DNA of 42,672 nt from Lachnospiraceae bacterium (lineage in GTDB: Bacteria; Bacillota; Clostridia; Lachnospirales; Lachnospiraceae). Position 1 is the first letter of the stretch; each line of letters opens with the position of its first letter. This document shows positions 17,285 to 25,225 of the stretch, piece after piece. The position numbers and the translations under genes were made by a program. Location: the NCBI GenBank assembly GCA_009911505.1, contig QXXL01000162.1:1-42672 (forward strand), written 5' to 3'. The notes below the pieces were generated by a model, which saw only the letters and a program-made list of their open reading frames with translations, was not told the DNA's origin and ran no database searches.

Positions 17285-17953
17285 ATGAAAAAAAGGACAG
17301 GACATGCTGCTGGATGGCGGCGAAAAGGTGTAACTAGGCTGTCGGCAGTGGTAATTTGCCTATGCGTGGCAGCAGGGGCGTTATTTGCGTCAGGCTGTGG
17401 TAAGGATAAGCCGGAGAACGTTGGGGATGGCATCCAGGAAGGGACGGAGGGTGCAAAGAAATATTTTGCGGATATAAAGATTCAGGATCATGGTATGATT
17501 ACCATTGAACTGGATACTGAATCAGCGCCCATTACAACGGACAATTTTATAAAGCTGGCAGAGGACGGTTTTTATGACGGGCTGACTTTCCACCGGATTA
17601 TCGAAGGGTTTATGATGCAGGGGGGCGATCCGGACGGCAACGGGACAGGCGGATCCGAGAATACGATTGAAGGGGAGTTTTCTGAAAACGGCCACGATAA
17701 TGCACTCTCCCATACAAGGGGCGCCGTTTCAATGGCAAGATCCAATGATTACAATAGCGCAAGTTCCCAGTTTTTTATTGTACATGAAGACAGCACGTTT
17801 TTAGATGGCCAATATGCAGTGTTTGGGTATGTGACAGAGGGAATGGATATTGTGGACGAGATCTGTACTACGGCACAGCCGGCAGATGGGGACGGCACGA
17901 TTCCGGCGGATGCCCAGCCAGTGATGTCAAGTGTTACAATCCGCACAGAATAG
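17285..17953 (+). CDS. Cyclophilin-type peptidyl-prolyl isomerase lipoprotein
   Basis: A 222-aa exported lipoprotein. The signal peptide ends in a lipobox, LFASGC, and a short linker leads to a cyclophilin domain (about res 60-220). Active-site signatures are present: GLTFHRIIEGFMMQGGDPDG, the family arginine in FHRII, GAVSMARS, SSQFFIVHED and GQYAVFGYV. It would assist folding of proteins on the outer face of the membrane. The ATG at 17285 has AAAGG 11 nt upstream; the GTG at 17273 overlaps that site. Single-gene unit with its own promoter and terminator. Confidence 0.9.
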   Translation: MKKRTGHAAGWRRKGVTRLSAVVICLCVAAGALFASGCGKDKPENVGDGIQEGTEGAKKYFADIKIQDHGMITIELDTESAPITTDNFIKLAEDGFYDGLTFHRIIEGFMMQGGDPDGNGTGGSENTIEGEFSENGHDNALSHTRGAVSMARSNDYNSASSQFFIVHEDSTFLDGQYAVFGYVTEGMDIVDEICTTAQPADGDGTIPADAQPVMSSVTIRTE

Positions 17954-17960
17954 GGCAATG

Positions 17961-18009
17961 AAAAAATATTGCAACTTTTTTTAAAAAAAAGGTTGTAATA
18001 TTTTTTTTG
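17961..18009 (+). terminator. Intrinsic terminator after the cyclophilin gene
   Basis: Arms at 17961-17975 and 17992-18006, 15 bp with one G-U pair, running into eight Ts. The right arm includes the TTGTAA used as the -35 of the tRNA promoter. Confidence 0.8.
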
Positions 18010-18020
18010 TGTGGTATAAT
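17993..18020 (+). promoter_or_regulatory. Promoter of tRNA-Gly
   Basis: TTGTAA (17993-17998), 16 nt, TATAAT (18015-18020) preceded by TG (extended -10). It lies 11 nt before the tRNA 5' end and overlaps the preceding terminator. Confidence 0.7.
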
Positions 18021-18031
18021 GCTTTTTGTAA

Positions 18032-18102
18032 GCAGATATAGTATATCGGTAGTACATCAGCTTCCCAAGCTGAGGGGGTGGGTTCGACTCCCATTATCTG
18101 CT
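18032..18102 (+). tRNA. tRNA-Gly (anticodon CCC)
   Basis: A full cloverleaf of 71 nt. Acceptor GCAGATA pairs with TATCTGC; D-stem GTAT/GTAC; anticodon stem TCAGC/GCTGA with loop TTCCCAA, giving anticodon CCC; four-base variable loop; T-stem GTGGG/CCCAT with loop TTCGACT. Discriminator U; no CCA encoded. It would read GGG glycine codons. Confidence 0.93.
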
Positions 18103-18118
18103 CTTGTTTAAAAAGTCA

Positions 18119-18167
18119 GGGACTTGTTGCCTGTAAAAGACATAAGGCATATCCCGGGCTTTTTTTG
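18119..18167 (+). terminator. Probable terminator after tRNA-Gly
   Basis: Broken stem GGGA...TGCCT / AGGCA..TCCC (18119-18132 with 18145-18155) followed by eight Ts from 18160. Confidence 0.55.
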
Positions 18168-18210
18168 TATTATCATATTGGCTAGATGAAAGGGACAAGG
18201 AGAGGATTAT

Positions 18211-18622
18211 ATGGTTATACAGCATAATTTACAGGCGCAGAATACGGACAGGGTATTAAAGGCCGTAGTATCAAAACAAGATGTGGCAACAGGCAAGAAA
18301 AACCTTTATAACCCCAAACAGAATTTGTTTGTTGATACTTATGAGAATGCAGGAAGAACGATGAAACTGGTTCAAAATGCCGTAAATTTGGTTTCAGAGA
18401 TGCGCTCTTTCTGGGGAGGCACAGAATCGTTTGGAGCATACGGTAGCAAACCTTGATACGGCTGTAGAGAATACAGCTGCTTCAGAGTCTAGAATCCGAG
18501 ATACTGATATAGCGCAGGAGATGGTTACATATGGTGTTAATAATGTTTTGATACAGGCAGGGCAGTCGATACTTGCACAGGCAAAACAAAGCCAGCAAGG
18601 CGTATTGCATCTTTTGCAATAA
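18211..18622 (+). pseudogene. Flagellin remnant (fused N- and C-terminal ends)
   Basis: The frame from 18211 opens like flagellin, MVIQHNLQAQNTDRVLKA, with an AAGGAGAGG site upstream. After about 80 codons it stops. In the +1 frame from about 18425 the C-terminal flagellin helix appears: QNRLEHTVANLDTAVENTAA, SRIRDTDIAQEMV, NNVLIQAGQSILAQAKQS, GVLHLLQ. The central domain is gone and the two ends are out of frame. The middle of the N-terminal piece (ATGKKNLYNPKQNLFVDTYE) does not look like flagellin and may be altered or foreign. An intact flagellin is normally 270 aa or more. No functional filament protein is expected. Confidence 0.85.
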
Positions 18623-18789
18623 ATAGTTAAGGCAAGGTTCAAGAACCTGATCCTTATTGTTTGGTGTGGATTTAGTTCCTCAGCGGATAATGGGGGTTGG
18701 GTTTTTTGTTTAGTGTCATAGGTTGATTTGATAAAAAGAATACATAGTATAAAATACTACTTAATAAAAATATTATAAACCATAATACA

Positions 18790-18818
18790 TTGACATAAAT
18801 ACCAAATAATGCTAAGAT
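18790..18818 (+). promoter_or_regulatory. Promoter of the nitronate monooxygenase gene
   Basis: TTGACA (18790-18795), 17 nt, TAAGAT (18813-18818), 46 nt before the start codon, in an A+T-rich stretch with no other gene (18623-18864). Confidence 0.7.
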
Positions 18819-18864
18819 ATATAAAAAACAAAGGCTATTAGCATAGAAAGGATAAATAATCCAC

Positions 18865-19914
18865 ATGAAAGAATTAAAAATAGGAAATAAAACAGCAAAG
18901 CTGCCTATTATCCAGGGTGGGATGGGGGTTGGCGTAAGCCGCTCGGGATTGGCTGGCGCCGTTGCTTCAGAAGGGGCGGTTGGTATTATTTCTACAGCAC
19001 AAATTGGATATGACGAAACAGGGTTTGAACAAAATTATAAAGAATGCAATAAAAGGGCAATAGAAATGCATATTAAGCGGGCGCTTAAACAGGCGAAAGA
19101 CGGGCTTGTAGGCGTTAATGTAATGGTCGCGTTAAAGGATTATGCGCAGCATGTAAAAACCGCAGTAAAGGCAGGCGCTGATGTTATTATATCGGGTGCG
19201 GGGCTTCCCATAGATCTTCCGGGGCTGGTGGAAGGATCGGATACAAAAATTGCCCCGATTGTATCTTCGGAAAAGGCGGCACATATTATTTTGAAGATGT
19301 GGGGGCGTAAATACGAAAGGACAGCGGATTTTGTAGTGGTTGAAGGGCCAAAAGCAGGCGGCCACCTGGGCTTTTCGAGGGAAGAGCTGGAATGCCGGGA
19401 TCATTTAAATTATGATCTGGAAATTAAAAAGATAATTCAGACTGTAAGGGAATTTGGCAGGAAATTTGGACAAAAGATCCCTGTGATTGTAGCTGGAGGG
19501 GTTTTTTCGAGGGAAGATGTATCCCATGTATTGCAGTTAGGGGCAGATGGGGTGCAGGTAGCTTCTAAGTTCGTTGCAACGGAGGAATGCGATGCAAATT
19601 TGGCCTATAAGGAAGCGTATATCCGGGCAAAATCTTCGGATGTAGATATTATAGAAAGTCCGGTTGGGATGCCGGGGCGTGCTTTAAAAAACCGTTTTTT
19701 AGAACAGGTTAAAAAGCATCCTATATCAATTGGGAAATGTTATGGCTGCCTGGCGAAGTGCAATCCTGCTACAATACCGTATTGTATTACGGATGCATTG
19801 ATCCGCGCAGTGAAAGGGGATGTGGAGGATGGCCTTGTGTTTTGCGGGGCAGATGTGGGCAGGATAGAAAAGATGTCGACTGTCCGTGAGGTTGTGCGTG
19901 AATTGGTGGTGTGA
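18865..19914 (+). CDS. Nitronate monooxygenase / FabK-like flavoprotein
   Basis: A 349-aa TIM-barrel FMN enzyme of the 2-nitropropane dioxygenase family. It opens PIIQGGMGVGVSRSGLAGAV. The conserved GPKAGGHLGF includes the histidine proposed as catalytic base, and IPVIVAGGVFSREDV plus GADGVQVASKFVATEEC form the phosphate-binding part. The C-terminal SIGKCYGCLAKCNP has clustered cysteines common in clostridial members. The family either oxidises nitronates or acts as enoyl-ACP reductase (FabK). No fatty-acid genes adjoin it, so the first is the safer call. AAAGGA precedes the ATG. Confidence 0.85.
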   Translation: MKELKIGNKTAKLPIIQGGMGVGVSRSGLAGAVASEGAVGIISTAQIGYDETGFEQNYKECNKRAIEMHIKRALKQAKDGLVGVNVMVALKDYAQHVKTAVKAGADVIISGAGLPIDLPGLVEGSDTKIAPIVSSEKAAHIILKMWGRKYERTADFVVVEGPKAGGHLGFSREELECRDHLNYDLEIKKIIQTVREFGRKFGQKIPVIVAGGVFSREDVSHVLQLGADGVQVASKFVATEECDANLAYKEAYIRAKSSDVDIIESPVGMPGRALKNRFLEQVKKHPISIGKCYGCLAKCNPATIPYCITDALIRAVKGDVEDGLVFCGADVGRIEKMSTVREVVRELVV

Positions 19915-19942
19915 TCTGGATTTTACAGGGACAAAGCAGGCT

Positions 19943-19982
19943 GCAGGATACCGCTATGGGGATAGATAGTGCGGTATCCTGC
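19943..19982. terminator. Hairpin between convergent genes
   Basis: Perfect 12-bp arms GCAGGATACCGC (19943-19954) and GCGGTATCCTGC (19971-19982) in the short space between two converging genes. There is only a weak T-tract, so it is probably a shared bidirectional transcription end. Confidence 0.65.
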
Positions 19983-19988
19983 TGTTAC

Positions 19989-20387
19989 TTATTTTACGTA
20001 GAGCATATCTACCTTTAAAATATGGCTGATTAGCCAGTTGACTAAAAACGAAAGCAGGTTTTGTACTGTTTCGTTTTGCAGTTCAAAATTATCCTCTGCT
20101 GAGTCTAGATCAAATGCCATTAGCTTATTTTCGAATTCACGGTGCTGCTTCTTATGCGCCTCTATCTGCCCATAGCGGATTTGTTCTAGGTATGTTTCCT
20201 CATGGGAAAAATGGATTTTCGTGTAATTGATTAGCTCTGAAATCAAATAGTTGAGGTTTTCTGTTTTGTCTAGCAGCAGATTATCGTTGAGCAATTCGTG
20301 TGTTTCTTGTGCCAGCTCAAATAAGCGTTCATGCTCTTTGTCAATCGCTTCAATTCCTGTGTAATATTCTGGTTTCATTTCATACAT
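19989..20387 (-). CDS. Bacteriohemerythrin
   Basis: A 132-aa four-helix diiron protein that would bind oxygen or related ligands in the cytoplasm. Ligand motifs are in order: GIEAIDKEHERLFEL (first His), the His before ELLNDN, HFSHEETYLE (His and Glu), AHKKQHREF (paired His) and the final WLISHILKVD (His and Asp). Length is typical. The ATG has AGGAG 7 nt upstream. In an anaerobe it may scavenge or sense oxygen; no signalling domain is attached. Confidence 0.93.
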   Translation of the reverse strand: MYEMKPEYYTGIEAIDKEHERLFELAQETHELLNDNLLLDKTENLNYLISELINYTKIHFSHEETYLEQIRYGQIEAHKKQHREFENKLMAFDLDSAEDNFELQNETVQNLLSFLVNWLISHILKVDMLYVK

Positions 20388-20480
20388 AGTATTTTCTCCT
20401 GTTTTTTGTAAAATTTAATTATGTCCCATTGATATTTTAGTGCTATTTTATAAAATACTCAAGAGTAGAATGTTTTTTTG

Positions 20481-20509
20481 TTGTTAGGTGGAATTTATGG
20501 TGCTATAAT
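20481..20509 (+). promoter_or_regulatory. Promoter of ispF
   Basis: TTGTTA (20481-20486), 17 nt, TATAAT (20504-20509), 49 nt before the ispF start. Confidence 0.6.
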
Positions 20510-20558
20510 GCAGAAACGGGATAGCTTTTGTATCATAAGGATTAGGAAGGAGTATTAT

Positions 20559-21122
20559 ATGAGAATAGGAACTGGATATGATGTACACAAATTGACGGAA
20601 GGCAGGAAGTTAATACTTGGCGGGGTAGAAATTGAGCATACGTTAGGCCTGCTTGGGCACTCTGACGCGGATGTGCTGCTGCATGCCGTTATGGACGCCC
20701 TGCTTGGGGCGGCTGCGTTAGGGGATATTGGGCAGCATTTTCCTGATACAGACGAAGCGTATAAGGGGATTTCGAGTTTAAAGCTGCTTTCTCATGTGGG
20801 GGGGCTGATAGAGGGGAATGGGTATTATGTGGAAAATATTGATGCTACTATTATTGCACAAAAACCCAAATTAAGCCCATATATCGGCCAAATGAAGGGG
20901 AATATTGCACAGGTATTAAAGATACCTAAGGATCAGGTGAATGTGAAGGCGACTACAGAAGAAGGCCTGGGATTTACTGGTGCACAGGAAGGGATTTGTG
21001 CACAGGCGGTTTGTTTGCTGGGCAGGTTTTATGAGAACAGCGTTTTGGTATCTGGCGGGGCGTGCGGAAGATGCCCAGGGTGCCAGACAGCGCACGGGAA
21101 AGGAACAGAGGAAGCAAAATAG
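20559..21122 (+). CDS. ispF: 2-C-methyl-D-erythritol 2,4-cyclodiphosphate synthase with Cys-rich tail
   Basis: Enzyme of the MEP isoprenoid pathway, making MEcPP from CDP-ME-2-phosphate. Zinc ligands D8 and H10 (GTGYDVH), then [31 protein letters not shown] and the C-terminal [12 protein letters not shown] are all present. The family normally ends near AQAVCLL (about 157-160 aa). This one has about 33 further residues with CGRCPGC, a possible metal-binding knuckle. The ATG at 20559 has AGGAAGGAG 6 nt upstream; in-frame starts further up lie in the promoter. ispD is not adjacent. Confidence 0.93.
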   Translation: MRIGTGYDVHKLTEGRKLILGGVEIEHTLGLLGHSDADVLLHAVMDALLGAAALGDIGQHFPDTDEAYKGISSLKLLSHVGGLIEGNGYYVENIDATIIAQKPKLSPYIGQMKGNIAQVLKIPKDQVNVKATTEEGLGFTGAQEGICAQAVCLLGRFYENSVLVSGGACGRCPGCQTAHGKGTEEAK

Positions 21123-21176
21123 GGGGATCGGGCGTAGGATGAAGGGGTGGGGGAATTCTATCCCCTTATAAAACTA

Positions 21177-21205
21177 TTGACAAAACCCTAATCTCTGCAT
21201 AAACT
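21177..21205 (+). promoter_or_regulatory. Promoter of the cysE-sigH operon
   Basis: TTGACA (21177-21182), 17 nt, TAAACT (21200-21205). It gives a leader of about 150 nt before cysE. Confidence 0.75.
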
Positions 21206-21211
21206 ATAAAT

Positions 21212-21326
21212 GAACAACCAAAAGTGACAAACCGGGAGCCGATCCGGTGAAAAGGCGACGCCTGAATATCCGGGTACAATGCAACTGCGGATAACTTCGT
21301 CTCTGAATCCGAGACGGGGTTTTTTT
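21212..21326 (+). promoter_or_regulatory. Structured 5' leader ending in a terminator (candidate attenuator or riboswitch)
   Basis: About 115 nt with four consecutive hairpins: ACCGG/CCGGT (21231-21248), AGGC/GCCT (21253-21263), TATCCG/CGGATA (21267-21293), and a 10-bp terminator stem (21294-21303 with 21311-21320) running into Ts to 21326. A terminator inside a leader suggests regulated read-through. A cysteine T-box would be usual here, but no UGGN bulge or clear Stem I is seen. A 26-codon frame from ATG 21279 to 21359 crosses the terminator and holds no Cys codon. Confidence 0.6.
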
Positions 21327-21361
21327 ATCTTCCGGGTGTATATTGGGAAAAGGAAGTAAAT

Positions 21362-22039
21362 ATGGGACTTTTCGGGTTTATTAAAGAAGAAATTCAGGTT
21401 ATACAGGAACGCGATCCGGCGATTAAATCGCCGATGGAGGTATTTTTATATCCTGCCTTTCGTGTCATGTTAAGCTACCGCAGGGCACACAGGCTCTATG
21501 AAAATGGGCATTTCCTGCTGGCACGGTACATATCCCAGCGTGCCGCCAGGAAAACCGGAATTGAAATCCATCCCGGGGCTGTAATCGGCAAGGGCTTTTT
21601 CATTGATCATGGAAGCGGCGTAATCATTGGGGAAACGACGATTATCGGGGACAACGTGACGCTTTATCAGGGTGTGACGCTTGGCGGTACGGGCAAGGAA
21701 ACTGGCAAGCGGCATCCGACTCTTTGCGATAATGTTATGGTAAGCGCAGGTGCAAAAATATTAGGCTCGTTTACGATCGGGGAAAATTCCAAAATCGGGG
21801 CGGGCAGCGTCGTACTTGAGGAAGTGCCGCCGAACTGTACCGTCGTAGGCGTGCCAGGCAGGATTGTAAAGCGCGGCAACCAGAAAGTGCCGCGCAGCGA
21901 TATGGATCAGATCCATCTGCCAGACCCGGTGAAGGAGGACATTGCCGCGCTGCAGCATGAGAATACCGCGCTGTACAACAAAATTATAGATTTGGAATCG
22001 AAGATTAAAAAACTGGAAAAGGAGAACACATGTAAATGA
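21362..22039 (+). CDS. cysE: Serine O-acetyltransferase
   Basis: A 225-aa left-handed beta-helix enzyme that acetylates L-serine with acetyl-CoA, the first step of cysteine synthesis. Core motifs: IEIHPGAVIGKGFFIDHGSG, IGETTIIGDNVTLYQGVTLG (catalytic His region) and GGTGKETGKRHPT. It lacks the long N-terminal helical part of the enterobacterial enzyme, as in Bacillus, and ends in a coiled-coil tail. AAAGGAAG precedes the ATG. It overlaps cysS by 4 nt, the Bacillus arrangement, which supports the role over other hexapeptide acetyltransferases. Confidence 0.93.
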   Translation: MGLFGFIKEEIQVIQERDPAIKSPMEVFLYPAFRVMLSYRRAHRLYENGHFLLARYISQRAARKTGIEIHPGAVIGKGFFIDHGSGVIIGETTIIGDNVTLYQGVTLGGTGKETGKRHPTLCDNVMVSAGAKILGSFTIGENSKIGAGSVVLEEVPPNCTVVGVPGRIVKRGNQKVPRSDMDQIHLPDPVKEDIAALQHENTALYNKIIDLESKIKKLEKENTCK

Positions 22040-23442
22040 AAATATACAATACGCTCTCAAAGCAAAAAGAAGAATTTGTTCCATTAGAAGAAGGAAAAGT
22101 AAAGATGTATGTCTGCGGCCCTACCGTGTATAATTACATCCATATTGGCAACGCCAGGCCGATGATTGTATTTGATACGGTACGCCATTATCTGGAATAC
22201 AAAGGCTACAATGTCAACTTTGTATCCAATTTTACGGATGTGGACGACAAAATTATAAAAAAGGCAATGGAAGAGGGCACGACAGCCGAAGAAGTGGCAC
22301 GGCGTTTTATTGGAGAGTGCAAAAAAGATATGGAGGGGATGAATGTAAGCCCTGCTACGACACATCCGCTGGCAACTCAGGAAATCGACGGCATGATAGA
22401 TATGATAGGGAAGCTGATTGAAAACGGGTATGCATACCCTGCAGCAGACGGAACAGTGTATTACAGGACGCGTAAGTTTGCGGGTTACGGCAAGCTTTCC
22501 CATAAAAATATTGATGATTTGCAGGCAGGGCACCGGGATATAAAGGTGACAGGGGACTTAAAAGAGGACGCATTGGATTTCGTGCTCTGGAAACCCAAAA
22601 AAGAAGGCGAGCCGTATTGGGAGTCTCCCTGGGGTAAGGGCCGCCCTGGCTGGCATATTGAATGCTCCGTTATGTCTAAGAAATACCTGGGAGATGAAAT
22701 TGACATCCATGCGGGCGGGGAGGATCTTATTTTTCCGCACCACGAAAATGAGATTGCCCAGAGCGAAGCGGCAAACGGCGTTCCGTTTTCCAAGTACTGG
22801 ATGCACAATGCTTTTTTAAATGTAGACAATAAAAAAATGTCCAAATCGGTAGGGAATTTTTTCACGGTGCGTGAAATCAGTGAAAAATACGACCTGCAGA
22901 CGCTGCGCTTTTTCATGTTAAGCGCACATTACAGAAGCCCGTTAAATTTCAGCGCGGATTTAATGGAAGCGGCGAAAAGCGGGCTAGAGCGCATTATAAC
23001 AGCGGCGGAAAATCTCGCGCATCTGAAAAAAACGGCGCAGGAAGGCGGCTTGACGGCGGCGGAACAGGCGCTGCTGGCAGAAGCGGCGGTATTTACCCAA
23101 AAATTTGAAGCTGCCATGGACGATGATTTTAATACGGCGGACGCTGTTTCCGCTATATTTGAACTGGTGAAATTTATCAATACTAATGTTTCGCCAGAGC
23201 GTACAATTGGTTATGTGGAAGCGTTGTATGCGCAGCTTAAAACGCTCTGCGGCATACTCGGCATTCTTTTGGAGCAAGATGAAGAGGTTTTAGATGAGGA
23301 AATTGAAAACCTGATTGCAGAACGCCAGGCAGCCAGAAAAGAGAAAAATTTTGCCAGGGCAGACGAAATCCGTGATATTTTGTTAGAAAAAGGCATCCAG
23401 TTAAAGGATACCAGGGAAGGCGTACAATGGAAACGGGTATAA
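22036..23442 (+). CDS. cysS: Cysteinyl-tRNA synthetase
   Basis: Class I aminoacyl-tRNA synthetase, 468 aa, charging tRNA-Cys. Zinc ligand C27 is in YVCGPTVYNYIHIGNARP, which also holds the HIGH-type motif (HIGN). WHIECSVM and GGEDLIFPHHENEIAQ give the remaining zinc ligands, KKMSKSVGNFF is the KMSKS loop. Full family length. ATGA overlap with cysE and a 16-nt overlap with mrnC mean a translationally coupled operon. Confidence 0.97.
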   Translation: MKIYNTLSKQKEEFVPLEEGKVKMYVCGPTVYNYIHIGNARPMIVFDTVRHYLEYKGYNVNFVSNFTDVDDKIIKKAMEEGTTAEEVARRFIGECKKDMEGMNVSPATTHPLATQEIDGMIDMIGKLIENGYAYPAADGTVYYRTRKFAGYGKLSHKNIDDLQAGHRDIKVTGDLKEDALDFVLWKPKKEGEPYWESPWGKGRPGWHIECSVMSKKYLGDEIDIHAGGEDLIFPHHENEIAQSEAANGVPFSKYWMHNAFLNVDNKKMSKSVGNFFTVREISEKYDLQTLRFFMLSAHYRSPLNFSADLMEAAKSGLERIITAAENLAHLKKTAQEGGLTAAEQALLAEAAVFTQKFEAAMDDDFNTADAVSAIFELVKFINTNVSPERTIGYVEALYAQLKTLCGILGILLEQDEEVLDEEIENLIAERQAARKEKNFARADEIRDILLEKGIQLKDTREGVQWKRV

Positions 23443-23861
23443 ATGCAGCAATCCGGCAGCAGTTTGGTTTAAAAGAGGTGGATATCCGCACGTATTCACC
23501 TCTTGCGCTCGCCTATATTGGGGACGGTATTTTTGATCTGGTGATCCGTTCTGTTGTGGTGGGGCGGGGCAATACCAAAGCAAATGAGCTGCACCATAGG
23601 ACAAGCCATATTGTCAAAGCGCGTACGCAGGCAAGGCTTATTGACGGCCTTCTGCCCAAGCTGACGGATGAGGAAGCGGATATCTACCGCCGTGGGCGTA
23701 ATGCACATTCTCCAACGATGGCCAAAAATGCCAGCATGTCCGAATACCGCAAAGCAACCGGGTTGGAAGCCCTTTTTGGTTACCTCTACCTTACCGGCCG
23801 GTTTGACAGAATTCTGGTATTGGTAAAGGAAGGCCTGGTTCTGATAGAAGAAAGGATATAG
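23427..23861 (+). CDS. mrnC: Mini-ribonuclease III
   Basis: A 144-aa RNase III catalytic domain without a dsRNA-binding domain, which in Bacillus matures 23S rRNA ends. Signature YIGDGIFDLVIRS holds the metal-binding Asp, and ATGLEALFGYLYLTG the second acidic motif. Its place between cysS and rlmB is as in Bacillus (yazC). Confidence 0.93.
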   Translation: METGINAAIRQQFGLKEVDIRTYSPLALAYIGDGIFDLVIRSVVVGRGNTKANELHHRTSHIVKARTQARLIDGLLPKLTDEEADIYRRGRNAHSPTMAKNASMSEYRKATGLEALFGYLYLTGRFDRILVLVKEGLVLIEERI

Positions 23862-23862
23862 T

Positions 23863-24606
23863 ATGGAAAATGAAACAAAAATAGAAGGAAGAAACGCCGT
23901 GTTAGAGGCATTTCGATCTGGAAAAACCATTGACAGGCTTTATGTCCTGGATGGCTGTAAGGACGGCCCGGTACAGACCATTTTACACGAAGCCCAAAAA
24001 GGGGACGCAATTGTTACATTCGTATCAAAGGAACGCCTTGACCAGCTTTCAGAAACCAGAAAACACCAGGGCGTTATTGCATCCTGCGCGGCATATGAAT
24101 ATGCATCGGTAGAGGAGCTGTTAAACCAGGCCAAACAAAAAGGGGAGCCGCCGTTTTTGATATTGCTTGACAACATTGAAGATCCACATAATTTGGGCGC
24201 AATCATACGGACGGCAAACCTGGCTGGGGCGCATGGAGTGATTATCCCCAAACGCAGGGCGGCAGGGCTGACCGCCGTTGTGGCAAAGGCAAGCGCTGGG
24301 GCGTTTAATTACACGCCTGTTGCAAAAGTAACCAACCTGTCCAATACGATAAAGGAGCTCAAAAAAGAAGGGATGTGGTTTGTCTGCGGCGATATGGGGG
24401 GCAAATCCATGTACGAACTGGATTTGAGAGGCCCTATTGGGCTTGTCATTGGAGGCGAGGGGGACGGTGTATCCAGGCTTGTGGCGCAAAACTGTGATTT
24501 TACCGCTTCCATCCCGACCAAAGGGGATATTGATTCATTAAACGCCTCGGTAGCCGCCGGGGTATTGGCATTTGAAATTTTACGCCAGAGGGGTGCAAAT
24601 AAATAA
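23863..24606 (+). CDS. rlmB: 23S rRNA 2'-O-methyltransferase, RlmB-type
   Basis: SpoU-family knotted methyltransferase of 247 aa, predicted to methylate a 23S rRNA guanosine ribose. It has an N-terminal L30e-like substrate domain (IEGRNAVLEAFRSGKTIDRL), then LLDNIEDPHNLGAIIRTANL (motif 1 with Asn and Arg), IGLVIGGEGDGVSRL (motif 2) and SLNASVAAGVLAFEI (motif 3). Starts 1 nt after the mrnC stop; the yacP gene that follows in Bacillus is missing. Confidence 0.92.
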   Translation: MENETKIEGRNAVLEAFRSGKTIDRLYVLDGCKDGPVQTILHEAQKGDAIVTFVSKERLDQLSETRKHQGVIASCAAYEYASVEELLNQAKQKGEPPFLILLDNIEDPHNLGAIIRTANLAGAHGVIIPKRRAAGLTAVVAKASAGAFNYTPVAKVTNLSNTIKELKKEGMWFVCGDMGGKSMYELDLRGPIGLVIGGEGDGVSRLVAQNCDFTASIPTKGDIDSLNASVAAGVLAFEILRQRGANK

Positions 24607-25218
24607 ATGGCAGATTACACAGGCTGTTCTGATGAGGAATTGATTGAAAGGCTTAGGGGCAATGAAGCGGGGATCATGGACTATATATTAGGCAAATACA
24701 AGCCGTTTGTACGCAAACGAGCAAATGCGCTGTATTTGATTGGCGGGGATACGGATGATTTAATCCAGGAAGGTATGATAGGGCTGTTTAAAGCTATTCA
24801 GGAATATAAGCCTGGAAGGGACGCTTCGTTTTACCATTTTGCGAGGCTGTGTATCGAACGGCAGATGTATACGGCAGTCGAAGCGTCCCGGCGTAAAAAA
24901 CATGCACCGCTGAATACCTATATTTCTTTTGACGCTTCGGACGACCATGGTGTTGCATTAGCAGATGTACTTTCCGGCAGTACAGATAAAAATCCGGAAT
25001 GCCTTTTAATTGGGAAAGAAGAGATTGCACAGCGTTTTCTGGCGCTTGAAAAATGTTTAAGTAAAATGGAAAAGCAGGTATTTGATTATATGTTAGAGGG
25101 CTTTCCCTATCGCCAGATTGCGGAAAAGATGGGAAAATCACCCAAAGCGATTGACAATGCGATACAGCGGATGCGTGTGAAAGCAGAGGGGCTGGGAAAA
25201 GAAACAGATGCATTTTGA
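24607..25218 (+). CDS. sigH: RNA polymerase sigma factor SigH (sporulation/stationary phase type)
   Basis: A 203-aa sigma-70 family factor. Region 2 carries DDLIQEGMIGLFKAIQEYKP and FYHFARLCIERQMYTAVEAS; region 4 has the helix-turn-helix YRQIAEKMGKSPKAIDNAIQ. Placement directly after rlmB (0-nt gap) is diagnostic for SigH in Firmicutes. It would drive early sporulation and transition-state genes, although other sporulation genes are not in this window. Confidence 0.92.
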   Translation: MADYTGCSDEELIERLRGNEAGIMDYILGKYKPFVRKRANALYLIGGDTDDLIQEGMIGLFKAIQEYKPGRDASFYHFARLCIERQMYTAVEASRRKKHAPLNTYISFDASDDHGVALADVLSGSTDKNPECLLIGKEEIAQRFLALEKCLSKMEKQVFDYMLEGFPYRQIAEKMGKSPKAIDNAIQRMRVKAEGLGKETDAF

Positions 25219-25225
25219 GTAATTG

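Noticed and set aside
21212..21326. Classical cysteine T-box leader
   Set aside because: The leader is only about 115 nt, with no UGGN bulge and no Stem I with a readable UGC specifier.
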